Source: Gaoshiqia sp050298035 (GTDB lineage: Bacteria; Bacteroidota; Bacteroidia; Bacteroidales; Prolixibacteraceae). Taken from it: a stretch of DNA of 61,571 bases. Shown in pieces: positions 33,803 through 43,222 of this stretch (positions are counted from its first letter, which is position 1; each line of letters opens with the position of its first letter). A program made the translations under genes and the position numbers. The notes beneath the pieces are model-generated. The model was not told the origin of the DNA and did not search any database. It saw nothing but the letters and a program-made list of their open reading frames with translations. Location: positions 1-61,571 of the forward strand of contig JBNKTK010000006.1 of assembly GCA_050298035.1 (NCBI GenBank), in the 5' to 3' direction.

Positions 33803-34969
33803 CTACCGCTTCAATTTTTGAAGCGCCTTTCTCAAAGGTATCTGATTTTCATCTTCAAAGGCGACAACAAAGGCCCCCGGGAATTTCTTTAATACCTCAT
33901 TTTTTGTTTTTTGAATTTCTTCATAAGAAGATTCCTGCCCGTAGTAATACTTGTATTTATCACCTTGCCTGATGACAAAAACATTTCTTAGCCCTTTGAA
34001 GTTGGCCGGGGCCGGGTTAACGTTGGAAGAAGTAACGGCCAGTTGGATGCTAAAGCTAATCGCGGGAGTCTTCTCTGGTTTCGCAATTGCTTCCTCTTGC
34101 TGGCTGGATTCCGCTAATACAGTTTTGTCAATGTTTGTTTCATTATCAGGGTGAATGTCCGTATGGTCAACTACGTTAAAGTTGCTTTTGTCTTCAATAA
34201 GGGACTTGTATTGTTTAAAAGCCTTGAAGATGGAATAGGCCAGGTTGTTCTGTCCCTCTTCCGAGTTCAGGTACTGTGCTTCAGAAGGGTTACTGAGAAA
34301 CCCGGATTCGATCAGGATGCTGGGCATACCTGTTTGGCGTAGAACCAGAAAACCGGCTTGTTTTACGCCTCTGTTCTTTCGGTTTGCATTATTCCGAAAC
34401 TGATCCTGTACCAGGTCTGCTATGCTGATACTTTGATCAAGGTATTCGTCCTGCACCATTTCAAACATGATGTAGGATTCGGATGAGTTGGGATCAAAAC
34501 CTTCGTATCTGGCAGAATAATCTTCTTCCATCAAAATCACCGAGTTTTCCTTTTTGGCGACCTCAAGGTTTTCTTCCGAGCGGTGCAACCCCAGCACGAA
34601 TGTCTCGGTGCCCGAAATTGAAGGCGCACCGCAAAAATTTGCATGCAGGGAAATAAACAAATCTGCTTTGCTTTTATTGGCTATCGCCGCACGCTGGTGT
34701 AGCGGGATAAACACATCCCTGTCGCGGGTAAAAATAACTTTTGTTCCCGGTAAATTTTGTTTGATCTCTTCCCCCAGCTTCAATCCTAATTTCAATACAA
34801 TATCTTTTTCACGAATGTTTTTGTAAACAGCTCCCGGATCCTGTCCGCCATGCCCCGGGTCAATAATAACGGTGAATGGTTTGGCAGGTACATTCCCTGC
34901 AATACCTGTCAGGCTCGCAACACAGGAAAGAAAAATAATAAGGACAACAAAACAGCGTTTGGTATGCAT
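33803..34969 (-). CDS. N-acetylmuramoyl-L-alanine amidase with C-terminal SPOR-like domain
   Basis: Cleaves the amide bond between N-acetylmuramic acid and the stem peptide during cell separation. The start is ATG 34969 (388 residues, MHTKRCFVVLIIFLSC); although the frame stays open to 35359, that part is antisense to lptD and lies upstream of the -7 element at 34991-34998. After the signal peptide comes an Amidase_3 domain with zinc ligands His40 (DPGHGG), Glu54 (REKD) and the His of SLHAN, and the C-terminal Glu in ILIESGFLSN. Residues ~306-388 form a SPOR-like septal-peptidoglycan domain shared with the MCE protein downstream. Confidence 0.93.
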   Translation of the reverse strand: MHTKRCFVVLIIFLSCVASLTGIAGNVPAKPFTVIIDPGHGGQDPGAVYKNIREKDIVLKLGLKLGEEIKQNLPGTKVIFTRDRDVFIPLHQRAAIANKSKADLFISLHANFCGAPSISGTETFVLGLHRSEENLEVAKKENSVILMEEDYSARYEGFDPNSSESYIMFEMVQDEYLDQSISIADLVQDQFRNNANRKNRGVKQAGFLVLRQTGMPSILIESGFLSNPSEAQYLNSEEGQNNLAYSIFKAFKQYKSLIEDKSNFNVVDHTDIHPDNETNIDKTVLAESSQQEEAIAKPEKTPAISFSIQLAVTSSNVNPAPANFKGLRNVFVIRQGDKYKYYYGQESSYEEIQKTKNEVLKKFPGAFVVAFEDENQIPLRKALQKLKR

Positions 34970-34990
34970 GGTATTTAGTATATGGACAAG

Positions 34991-34998
34991 CAAAATTA
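34991..34998 (-). promoter_or_regulatory. Candidate -7 element for the amidase gene
   Basis: TAATTTTG on the minus strand matches TAnnTTTG, placing the transcript start near 34984, 15 nt before the ATG at 34969. This rules out the much longer reading frame as the expressed protein. Confidence 0.5.
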
Positions 34999-35051
34999 GA
35001 AATATTAAAATTATTTTGCATTTGTTCACCTGAATGTCATCTATGAATTTA

Positions 35052-35059
35052 TATTTTTG
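35052..35059 (+). promoter_or_regulatory. Candidate -7 element for lptD
   Basis: TATTTTTG matches TAnnTTTG; transcription would begin near 35066. This places the in-frame ATG codons at 35034 and 35043 outside the message and supports the TTG at 35097. Confidence 0.5.
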
Positions 35060-35096
35060 CAAACCTAATGGCCATGAAGGCTCTTTTGCATTTGTT

Positions 35097-37700
35097 TTGA
35101 TTCGAAAACTATCAACATACATTTTACTGCTCGCCGGTTTGACAGCCGGGGCACAGGAATTACCCGATTCTGTTAACGTATCGGGGACTGATTTGGAATT
35201 ACTCCCCGACACGGTACCTCTTAGTGATATGAGTCTGGCAACCGATAGTGTTTCGGCCCAGGATACTGCGAAGGCCACGGTTTTAGAGGCTCCTATCGTA
35301 TATAATGCTACTGACTCTATTATTGTTTCGCTTGACGGGCAAAAGGTTTTTCTGTACAAAAACGGGGTGGTTACTTACCAGTCGATTGAACTGAAGGCTG
35401 ATTATATTGAGCTTGACCTGAATTCCAAGGAAGTTTATGCAGAAGGAATCCCGGATACGGCAGAGGTTGTGCAGGGATCGCCCGTCTTTAAAGATGGAAC
35501 AGATGAATTTGAGTGTAAAACACTGCGGTACAATTTCGAAACACAGAAAGGGATTATCACGGATGTGAAAACTGAGCAGGGGGAGGGCTATGTGCACAGC
35601 GAGCGGACCAAAAAGATTGATAAAAACGCCTTCATCCTGAAAAATGGAAAATACACGACCTGTGATGCGGATCACCCGCATTTTTATTTGCATATGAGTA
35701 AAGCCAAGGTGATTTCGAACAAGAAAATTATAACTGGTCCGGCTTACATGGTATTGGAAGATTTTCCAATTTATTTTCCTTTCATACCGTTCGGTTTCTT
35801 TCCCAATTCGCCATCTTATTCATCCGGGATTATTGTTCCTACTTACGGGGAAGAACAAAGGCGAGGATTCTTTTTGCGGGAAGGGGGATATTACTGGGCT
35901 GCCAGCCAGTATTTTGATTTAACACTAAAAGGTGAAATTTACTCCAAAGGATCGTGGGGAACCAATGTTCAAACAAATTACAAGAAACGGTACAAATATT
36001 CCGGTAGGTTTTCATTCAACTATAATGTGAATAAATACAGCGAGAAAGGACTTCCTGATTATAGCAGAAGCCCGGGGTTTAACCTGGTTTGGTCGCATTC
36101 TCAGGATGCTAAGGCAAACCCGTTTCAAACGTTCTCAGCCAGCGTTAACCTTTCGACCAGCAGTTACGACAAACAAAACTCTTACGATGTCAGGAGTTAT
36201 TTAACCTCACAGAAGTCATCCAGTATTTCGTATTCCAAGAAATGGGAGAATTCGCCTTTTAACATGTCTGCCAACTTCAGACATTCTCAAAACTCATCGG
36301 ACTCGACCATGACAATTAGTTTCCCTGAGCTGACTTTCTCCATGGCCAAAATTTATCCGTTCCGGGCGAAAGTGAGAAGCGGAAAACTAAAATGGTACGA
36401 AAAGATTGGTTTTAGTTACACGGCCAATATTAAAAACTCGGTTTCTGCAAAAGAAGATCAGATACTGAACCAGTCGCTTGTAAAAGACTGGAAAAATGGG
36501 TGGAAACACTCTATTCCGATCTCGTTGCCCAGTTTCAATCTTTTTAAATACATTAATTTAAGTCCCAGTGTCAGTTACTCGGAACGTTGGTATACCTACG
36601 ACCTTAACAAGCGGTATTATTACGACCAGGTGGCCAGACAAGAATATCTTGAAATTGATACAATTTATGGGTTTAAACGGAACTATGACTACTCATTCAG
36701 TTTGGGTTCATCAACCAATATTTACGGGATGTATACGTTCAAAAATCCAAACTCCCGAATAAAAGCTATTCGCCATAAAATATCTCCGTCAATTAGTTTC
36801 AGTTATCGCCCCGATTTTGGTGATCCCAAATATGGTTTCTGGGACAGTTATATTGACAAAGACGGTAAGGAAGTATTTTATAACCGTTTTGAGAAGGCCA
36901 TATTCGGGTCTGCCGGGCAGGGGGAGAGTGGATCTATCAACTTTAGTTTGACCAATAACCTGGAAGCAAAAGTTGCCGCTAAAAACGATACAACCGAAAA
37001 TGCTGAAAAATTCAAGAAGGTTAAAATTATTGACAACCTGAGCATGAACGCCTCCTACAACCTGGTGGCCGACTCGTTGAACCTGAGCAATATTTCTTTG
37101 CGGGGACGAACAACAATAAAAGGGGTCAGCATTAATATGGGAGGTACATTGTCTCCGTATATGACCGATACAACAGGTTCAAGGTTGATCAATCAATATG
37201 TTTGGAACCACAAAAATGGCTTGGATAAGCTTGGACGCTTGACGAATGCGAACTTGTCATTTGGGATGTCCTTTAAGTCGAAAAAGAAAGACAAACAACA
37301 GGGAGAATCTCCGGAAGGGGAAGAAATACCTTCCGGCATTGCAGAGGGGCCAGAATACTATGATTTTAACATGCCTTGGGATTTCAGTTTTAATTACAGC
37401 TTGAGTTATAATCATGCCAACCCGTTCAAAAAAGCAGCTATCAACCAAAGTTTGAACTTTAGCGGACGATTGAGCCTGACAGATAAATGGAACATGTCGC
37501 TGACTACCAACTTTGATGTTCAGGCCGGTAAATTTTCATTTACCACATTTAATGTGAACAGAAGCCTCCATTGCTGGAACATGAGCTTCAGTTTTGTGCC
37601 GTTTGGTCAGCGGAAAAGCTACAGCTTTACAATCAATGCCTCGTCGGCAATGTTGAAAGACCTGAAAATAAACAAACAACGCAGCTGGTTCGACAACTAA
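35097..37700 (+). CDS. lptD: LPS-assembly protein LptD (Bacteroidota form)
   Basis: Outer-membrane translocon that inserts lipopolysaccharide into the outer leaflet. The start is taken as TTG 35097, giving a clean signal peptide (IRKLSTYILLLAGLTAGA); ATG 35034 in the same frame is possible but lies upstream of the predicted transcript start. Residues ~80-200 form the OstA-like periplasmic slide (YIELDLNSKEVYAEG, FECKTLRYNFETQKG). The segment ILKNGKYTTCDADHPHFYL and the motif YFPFIPFGFFP are typical of the phylum's LptD. The rest is a large barrel with Tyr/Ser-rich alternating strands. Divergent from the amidase gene. Confidence 0.88.
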   Translation: MIRKLSTYILLLAGLTAGAQELPDSVNVSGTDLELLPDTVPLSDMSLATDSVSAQDTAKATVLEAPIVYNATDSIIVSLDGQKVFLYKNGVVTYQSIELKADYIELDLNSKEVYAEGIPDTAEVVQGSPVFKDGTDEFECKTLRYNFETQKGIITDVKTEQGEGYVHSERTKKIDKNAFILKNGKYTTCDADHPHFYLHMSKAKVISNKKIITGPAYMVLEDFPIYFPFIPFGFFPNSPSYSSGIIVPTYGEEQRRGFFLREGGYYWAASQYFDLTLKGEIYSKGSWGTNVQTNYKKRYKYSGRFSFNYNVNKYSEKGLPDYSRSPGFNLVWSHSQDAKANPFQTFSASVNLSTSSYDKQNSYDVRSYLTSQKSSSISYSKKWENSPFNMSANFRHSQNSSDSTMTISFPELTFSMAKIYPFRAKVRSGKLKWYEKIGFSYTANIKNSVSAKEDQILNQSLVKDWKNGWKHSIPISLPSFNLFKYINLSPSVSYSERWYTYDLNKRYYYDQVARQEYLEIDTIYGFKRNYDYSFSLGSSTNIYGMYTFKNPNSRIKAIRHKISPSISFSYRPDFGDPKYGFWDSYIDKDGKEVFYNRFEKAIFGSAGQGESGSINFSLTNNLEAKVAAKNDTTENAEKFKKVKIIDNLSMNASYNLVADSLNLSNISLRGRTTIKGVSINMGGTLSPYMTDTTGSRLINQYVWNHKNGLDKLGRLTNANLSFGMSFKSKKKDKQQGESPEGEEIPSGIAEGPEYYDFNMPWDFSFNYSLSYNHANPFKKAAINQSLNFSGRLSLTDKWNMSLTTNFDVQAGKFSFTTFNVNRSLHCWNMSFSFVPFGQRKSYSFTINASSAMLKDLKINKQRSWFDN

Positions 37701-37940
37701 TCCGAAAGGTAAGCAGAGGTGTTGTGATGAGTAGGAATTGGCTCGAGAGTGAACTTCACAGATCGAGTTCAGGTAAGCAAAAAACAGTTAAGGAATAAAC
37801 CATGTTGTTGCTTAAACCAATTCACATTTATGATGTTATCCTTAAATCTATTTCATTATAGATTTAGGGAAGTTTTATAATACCAATGAATTTTATTTCT
37901 TTGCAGTCTATTTATTAAAAATCAATCTAAATAATTTGCT

Positions 37941-38510
37941 ATGGCAATCACAAAAAACAAAATGGTTTCTCTGACTTATGATTTGAGAATCGAAGGTATT
38001 GAAGGAGAATTGATTGAACAGGCTACGGCCGAGAGACCATTAAGCTTTGTTTACGGGGCAGGGATCATGCTTCCAAAGTTTGAAGCGCTGCTCGAAGGAA
38101 TGGAACAAGGAAAATCATTCGAAATAAATTTGAGCTGTGAAGATGCATATGGTGAAATTGATGAGAATGCAATCGTTGATTTACCTAAAAACATCTTCAT
38201 TATCGATGGTAATTTTGACGAAGAAATCATCAAAGTTGGAAATACAGTCCCGATGATGAGCACAAGCGGCCAGCGCATGAATGGTTTAGTGCTTGAGATT
38301 ACCGATGAAACTGTAAAAATGGATTTTAACCACCCGCTTGCCGGCGAAGATTTGTTCTTTAAAGGTGAAATCCTGGAAGTTCGCGACGCTAGCGACGAAG
38401 AAATTGCTGCCACTGTAGGTGGAAGCTGTGGATGTGGAAGTGGCTGCGGATGCGATGATGAAACATGCTCAACTGAAGGCGACCATGGTGGTTGCGGTTG
38501 TGGCTGTTAA
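37941..38510 (+). CDS. slyD: FKBP-type peptidyl-prolyl isomerase, SlyD-like, with Cys-rich metal tail
   Basis: Prolyl isomerase and chaperone of the SlyD type: FKBP core residues 1-70 and ~120-150, with the insert-in-flap chaperone domain between (ENAIVDLPKNIFI ... GLVLEITDETVKM). The 25-residue C-terminus, beginning at about residue 162, is CGCGSGCGCDDETC followed by GGCGCGC. Ten or so cysteines should bind Ni, Zn or Cu, where E. coli SlyD uses a His/Cys tail for nickel delivery. Here the tail is almost purely Cys/Gly/Asp. Cytoplasmic. 189 residues; 65 bp upstream of aroC. Confidence 0.9.
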   Translation: MAITKNKMVSLTYDLRIEGIEGELIEQATAERPLSFVYGAGIMLPKFEALLEGMEQGKSFEINLSCEDAYGEIDENAIVDLPKNIFIIDGNFDEEIIKVGNTVPMMSTSGQRMNGLVLEITDETVKMDFNHPLAGEDLFFKGEILEVRDASDEEIAATVGGSCGCGSGCGCDDETCSTEGDHGGCGCGC

Positions 38511-38528
38511 TTAATCTGGTTCTCTTAC

Positions 38529-38558
38529 CGGTTGCTTCTGTTTTTTGCAGAAGCAATC
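38529..38558 (+). terminator. Hairpin between slyD and aroC
   Basis: TTGCTTCTG and CAGAAGCAA pair perfectly around a T-rich loop. The T-run is in the loop rather than after the stem, so it may be a weak terminator or an mRNA-stabilising hairpin between slyD and aroC. Confidence 0.4.
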
Positions 38559-38575
38559 GATTATAAATATCTATC

Positions 38576-39649
38576 ATGAATAGCTTTGGACAAGTATTCA
38601 GGTTAACTTCGTTTGGCGAATCACACGGACGTGCAATTGGTGGTGTGATCGATGGCTGCCCGGCAGGCATCGAAATTGATCTTGATTTTATTCAGAATGA
38701 ATTGAACCGGCGCAAACCGGGTCAATCAAAGATTACAACCCAGCGAAATGAATCTGATCAAGTTGAATTCTTATCTGGTATTTTTGAAGGAAAAACTCAG
38801 GGAACGCCAATCGGTTTTGTGATCTGGAACAAAGATCAGCACTCGAACGATTATAACAACCTGAAAGATATTTTTCGACCTTCACATGCCGATTATACTT
38901 ACCTGAAAAAATATGGTAGCCGCGATCATCGCGGAGGTGGCCGTTCGTCGGCCAGGGAAACAATCGCGCGTGTTGTTGCAGGGGCAATTGCAAAATTGTT
39001 GCTCAAACAAGTTGGCATCAGCATCAATGCGTTTGTGTACCGCGTTGGAGAAATTGAACTGGCTAAAAGCTATAAAGAACTTGACCTGACCCAGGTTGAT
39101 TCTAACATTGTGCGCTGTCCTGATGCCGAAACTGCCGAGCGGATGATTGCCCGGATTGAAGAGGCCGGACACAACCACGATACAGTTGGTGGAGTTATCC
39201 AGGGGGTTATTCAAGGGGTGCCTGTTGGCTTGGGAGAGCCTGTTTTCAATAAATTGCATGCTGATTTAGGCCATGCTATGCTGGGAATCAATGCCGTTAA
39301 AGGATTTGAGTACGGATCCGGTTTCGAAGGCACCAAATTGTCGGGAACCGAGCATAACGACATTTTTATCAAGACTGATTCGGGTATCCGGACAAAAACC
39401 AACTACTCAGGTGGTATACAGGGCGGAATCAGCAATGGCGAAGATATTTACTTCAATGTAGCATTTAAACCAATCGCGACCTTGTTAAAGGAACAGCAAA
39501 CGATTGATAAAGATGAAAATGAAACAGTGATCAACCCGAAAGGGCGTCACGATCCCTGTGTGTTGCCCCGTGCAGTCCCCATTGTCGAAGCAATGGCTGC
39601 CCTGGTTCTTGCCGATCATTATCTGTTAAGTAAAATAAATCACCTGTAA
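38576..39649 (+). CDS. aroC: Chorismate synthase
   Basis: Last shared step of aromatic synthesis, converting EPSP to chorismate with reduced FMN. 357 residues. Signatures: LTSFGESHGRAIGGVIDGCP at residues ~8-27, RPSHADYTYLKKYG, the FMN site GGGRSSARET, and RHDPCVLPRAVPIVEAM at the C-terminus. All are intact. The gene ends one base before the DUF134 gene, so they are likely co-transcribed. Confidence 0.97.
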   Translation: MNSFGQVFRLTSFGESHGRAIGGVIDGCPAGIEIDLDFIQNELNRRKPGQSKITTQRNESDQVEFLSGIFEGKTQGTPIGFVIWNKDQHSNDYNNLKDIFRPSHADYTYLKKYGSRDHRGGGRSSARETIARVVAGAIAKLLLKQVGISINAFVYRVGEIELAKSYKELDLTQVDSNIVRCPDAETAERMIARIEEAGHNHDTVGGVIQGVIQGVPVGLGEPVFNKLHADLGHAMLGINAVKGFEYGSGFEGTKLSGTEHNDIFIKTDSGIRTKTNYSGGIQGGISNGEDIYFNVAFKPIATLLKEQQTIDKDENETVINPKGRHDPCVLPRAVPIVEAMAALVLADHYLLSKINHL

Positions 39650-39650
39650 G

Positions 39651-40064
39651 ATGCCCCGAAAAAAGAGAGATCGCAAATTATTGGCCCCGCCTTCAATTAA
39701 AGGTTTGTCGGTTTTTGGACCCAAAAACAGGTCGGAACAGGTAATCCTTTATTTTGAAGAATATGAAACTATCAAGTTGTTGGATTACGAAAATATGACG
39801 CAGGAAGAAGCTGCGGTTTGTATGAACGTGTCCCGGCCTACTTTGACCCGGATTTATGAATCGGCCCGGAATAAAGTTGCCCGTTCGATGGTGGAGGGTA
39901 AAGATTTACTTATTCGGGGCGGTAATTTTCAGTTTGATGAAAACTGGTATTACTGCAATTCATGCCAGGCAAAATTCAATTTGCTTGCTAATAACGAAAA
40001 GAATTGCCCGGTTTGTAATTCAAAAGAAATAATTACGCTCAACGACTATTATTCGGAGGACTAA
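39651..40064 (+). CDS. DUF134 (UPF0251) family HTH protein with zinc ribbon
   Basis: Predicted DNA-binding regulator. The DUF134 part (residues ~1-95) has the family opening PRKKRDRKLLAPP and a sigma-70-region-4-like helix-turn-helix (MTQEEAAVCMNVSRPTLTRIYESA). The C-terminal 35 residues form a rubredoxin-like zinc ribbon (CNSC ... CPVC), a common extension in this family. 137 residues. It follows aroC directly; its target is not evident. Its 3' end overlaps the convergent symporter gene by 4 bp. Confidence 0.9.
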   Translation: MPRKKRDRKLLAPPSIKGLSVFGPKNRSEQVILYFEEYETIKLLDYENMTQEEAAVCMNVSRPTLTRIYESARNKVARSMVEGKDLLIRGGNFQFDENWYYCNSCQAKFNLLANNEKNCPVCNSKEIITLNDYYSED

Positions 40065-41281
40065 ACATTTGTTGTTTCCCCTTCGCTTTTTGCGATGATG
40101 ACAGCTCCACAACTGTCGCTCCACACATTTACCGAAGTCCGGTACATATCCAAAATCCGGTCAACTGCCAAAATCAGGCCCACACCTTCCAGCGGCAGGT
40201 TAACGGTGCTCAGGATGATCGTAATCATTACCAAACCAGCCATCGGAATTCCGGCTGCACCAATCGAAGCAAATAAAGCAGTAACAACAACAAGTACCTG
40301 TTGGCCAAATCCCAGCTCAATTCCATAAACCTGTGCGATAAACATAGCTGCAACGCATTCGTAAAGTGCAGTTCCGTCCATATTGATTGTTGCTCCAAGA
40401 GGCAAGGTAAAACTGGTAATTTTGTTTGATACGCCACTTTCATTTTCAACGGCATCAATCGTTAGGGGCAAGGTGGCGCTCGACGAGGAAGTCGAAAATG
40501 CTGTCAACAGGGGAGTAACCATATTTTTGAGGTGCTTATACGGATGCGCCTTCCCAATTAATTTAACGATAGCCGGCAACGTAATAAAGGCATGAATTGA
40601 AAGTGCCAGGATGACGGTAAGCATATAAATGGCCATACTTCCGGCAATTGAAGCAAGCTGATCGGCATTTCGGGCTACTTCCTTCGATACGATACCCAAA
40701 ATCCCCAGAGGGGTAAACCGGATGATGAACAAGGTGATCTTCATCATCACGTCAAAAAAACCATCAAAGAAATTGATGAGTGTATGCCGATAGGCTTCGT
40801 TTGCTTTACTGATGAAAAAACCAAAAATAATTGAGAAGAAAATAATGGCAAGAATATTTCCTTCAACCATGGCACTGATAATATTCTCAGGGATCATGCG
40901 AATGAAAATGTCTTTTACGGAATGACTGTCACCGCCGATTCCTTCAACCGGGGCCGCAAATCCAAGGTCAACGCCAATGCCCGGTTTAATGATGTTGACC
41001 AGCAATAAGCCGGTCAGAATGGCAAACAGCGAAGTGATCAGGTAATAGGATATTGTTTTCAAGCCTAACCGGCCTAAGTTTTTGCCATTTCCCATGCTGG
41101 TAACCCCGCTGACAACTGAGCTAAAAATGAGCGGGATGATAATCATCTTCAATGCACGTAAAAATAAGTCGCCCATCCATGAAAAATAGGGGACAGATTC
41201 ACGAAAAAAATAACCGATGAAGACAGCTATAACAAGTGCAATCAGGATTTGCCAGTGCAATTTAAGATTGATTTTTTTCAT
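40061..41281 (-). CDS. Dicarboxylate/amino acid:cation symporter (GltP/GltT type)
   Basis: Sodium- or proton-coupled uptake of acidic amino acids through the inner membrane (DAACS family). 406 residues with eight membrane helices and two hairpins. Visible hallmarks: the serine-rich hairpin STSSSSATLP, the sodium-binding NMDGTALYE, and the substrate helix DMYRTSVNVWSD, in which Arg sits where GltPh Arg397 binds the side-chain carboxylate. That Arg favours glutamate/aspartate over neutral amino acids or C4-dicarboxylates. Divergent from the fucose operon and probably unrelated to it. Confidence 0.92.
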   Translation of the reverse strand: MKKINLKLHWQILIALVIAVFIGYFFRESVPYFSWMGDLFLRALKMIIIPLIFSSVVSGVTSMGNGKNLGRLGLKTISYYLITSLFAILTGLLLVNIIKPGIGVDLGFAAPVEGIGGDSHSVKDIFIRMIPENIISAMVEGNILAIIFFSIIFGFFISKANEAYRHTLINFFDGFFDVMMKITLFIIRFTPLGILGIVSKEVARNADQLASIAGSMAIYMLTVILALSIHAFITLPAIVKLIGKAHPYKHLKNMVTPLLTAFSTSSSSATLPLTIDAVENESGVSNKITSFTLPLGATINMDGTALYECVAAMFIAQVYGIELGFGQQVLVVVTALFASIGAAGIPMAGLVMITIILSTVNLPLEGVGLILAVDRILDMYRTSVNVWSDSCGAVIIAKSEGETTNV

Positions 41282-41406
41282 AGAGTTTGTTGTTATTTCA
41301 CAAATCTAGTTTTTAAAAACATGTTTACCAACATGAATAAGAACAAATGAATTCTTTCTATCTTGCAGCACAGTACAGCACAGTAAAATTTGCAAATAAT
41401 TTGAAT

Positions 41407-43188
41407 ATGAGTAATCGTTTAATCGGGCGTTTACCCAAAGTTGGTATACGTCCAGTAATTGATGGCCGTGAACGCGGGGTCCGCGAATCACTCGAAGTAC
41501 AAACCATGAATATGGCTAAAGCAGCAGCACGCCTAATTGAAGAAAACCTGCGTTTCCCGTCAGGTGAAAAAGTTGAGTGTGTGATTGCCGACACAACAAT
41601 CGGAGGTGTTGCCGATGCCGCCAATTGTGCCGATAAATTTAGCCGCGAAGGGGTAGGAGTTTCATTGACTGTAACGCCATGCTGGTGTTACGGAACTGAA
41701 GTAATGGACAGCGACCCGCTGATCCCGAAAGCCGTTTGGGGATTTAACGGTACCGAACGCCCGGGGGCTGTATACCTTGCAGCAGCGCTTGCCGGTTACA
41801 CACAAAAAGGCTTGCCAGCCTTTGGTATTTACGGGCGTGATGTTCAGGATGCCGGCGATACAACTATTCCGGCAGATGTTCAGGAGAAAATCCTGCGTTT
41901 TACCAAAGCAGCGTTGGCTTCGGCCCAAATGAAAGGCAAATCATACCTGTCAATCGGTTATACCTCAATGGGGATTGCCGGCTCAATGGTCAATCCTGAT
42001 TTCTTCCAGGAATACCTTGGAATGCGTACCGAGTTTGTTGATATGGTTGAGCTGAAGCGCCGAATAGACCAGGAAATATACGATAAAGCTGAATTTGAAA
42101 AGGCATTGGCATGGGTAAAAGAAAATTGCCAGGAAGGCGATGACTGGAATGCTGCCGACAAGCAAGCCAGCCGTGAACGTAAAGACTGGGAGTGGGAGAT
42201 TGTTGTGAAGATGACCTTGATTTGCCGCGACCTGATGGTTGGCAATCCAAGGCTGGCAGAGCTTGGCTTTGGAGAAGAAGCCAAAGGCCATAACGCAATT
42301 ACCGGTGGTTTCCAGGGACAACGTCAATGGACAGACTACTACCCGAATGCTGACTTCACCGAAGCTATCCTCAATTCGTCGTTTGATTGGAACGGCATCC
42401 GCGAGGCATTTGTTTTTGCTACAGAGAATGACAGCCTGAATGCGGTACCCATGTTATTTGGACATTTGCTGACCAATACGGCACAAATATTCTCGGATGT
42501 ACGCACATTCTGGAGCCCAGAGGCCGTGAAACGTGTAACAGGAAAAGAGCTGACCGGACTGGCCAAAGACGGTATCATCCACCTGATCAATTCCGGTTCA
42601 ACTACCCTGGATGCGACTGCACAGCAAAAAGATGCAGACGGCAACCCGGTGATGAAGCCATTCTGGGAAATTACGGAAACAGATGCAAAAAACTGTTTGG
42701 ACAATACCCGTTGGTGTCCGGCTGATTCGGGTTACTTCCGTGGCGGTGGTTTCTCTTCGCAGTTTAAAACTGCCGGTCAAATGCCTGTTACCATGGCACG
42801 TGTGAATCTGGTGAAGGGTTTGGGTCCTGTTTTGCAACTTGCAGAAGGATGGACTGTTGAATTGCCTGACGACATTCATAAAACCCTGGATGAACGGACA
42901 AATCCAACCTGGCCAACTACCTGGTTTGTGCCGCGTGTGACGGGTGAAGGCGCATTTAAAGATGTTTATGAAGTGATGGCCAACTGGGGCGCTAACCACG
43001 GTGCTATTTCATACGGACATATCGGAGCTGATTTAATTACACTGGCATCAATTCTGCGTATTCCGGTCTCGATGCACAATGTCGATGAAAAAGATATTTT
43101 CCGTCCAAGTGCATGGGCTGCTTTCGGAAGTGATAAGGAAGCTGCCGATTACAAAGCCTGTCAAAATTACGGCCCGATCTACGGATAA
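41407..43188 (+). CDS. fucI: L-fucose isomerase
   Basis: Converts L-fucose to L-fuculose. The start is ATG 41407 (593 residues, MSNRLIGRLPKVGIRPVIDG), the length and N-terminus expected for FucI; the in-frame ATG at 41347 would add 20 residues with no counterpart that I know. Conserved regions include RERGVRESLEVQTMNMA, TVTPCWCYGTEVMD, the metal site around GFQGQRQWTDYYPNADF and the C-terminal GANHGAISYGHIGADL. First gene of the fucose module; the kinase (fucK) and aldolase (fucA) are not in this window. Confidence 0.95.
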   Translation: MSNRLIGRLPKVGIRPVIDGRERGVRESLEVQTMNMAKAAARLIEENLRFPSGEKVECVIADTTIGGVADAANCADKFSREGVGVSLTVTPCWCYGTEVMDSDPLIPKAVWGFNGTERPGAVYLAAALAGYTQKGLPAFGIYGRDVQDAGDTTIPADVQEKILRFTKAALASAQMKGKSYLSIGYTSMGIAGSMVNPDFFQEYLGMRTEFVDMVELKRRIDQEIYDKAEFEKALAWVKENCQEGDDWNAADKQASRERKDWEWEIVVKMTLICRDLMVGNPRLAELGFGEEAKGHNAITGGFQGQRQWTDYYPNADFTEAILNSSFDWNGIREAFVFATENDSLNAVPMLFGHLLTNTAQIFSDVRTFWSPEAVKRVTGKELTGLAKDGIIHLINSGSTTLDATAQQKDADGNPVMKPFWEITETDAKNCLDNTRWCPADSGYFRGGGFSSQFKTAGQMPVTMARVNLVKGLGPVLQLAEGWTVELPDDIHKTLDERTNPTWPTTWFVPRVTGEGAFKDVYEVMANWGANHGAISYGHIGADLITLASILRIPVSMHNVDEKDIFRPSAWAAFGSDKEAADYKACQNYGPIYG

Positions 43189-43190
43189 AA

Positions 43191-43221
43191 ATTGTATTTA
43201 AGCCCCTTTTAAATATCTTTG
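43191..43221 (+). promoter_or_regulatory. Internal promoter candidate in the fucose operon
   Basis: ATTG (43191-43194), 19 bp, then TATCTTTG (43214-43221): one mismatch from the full consensus, with ideal spacing. Transcription would start near 43228, within the dyad described at 43223-43270. Confidence 0.55.
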
Positions 43222-43222
43222 G

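Noticed and set aside
34970..35359. N-terminal extension of the amidase frame
   Set aside because: It is antisense to the lptD 5' end, lies upstream of the predicted transcript start, and would bury the signal peptide.
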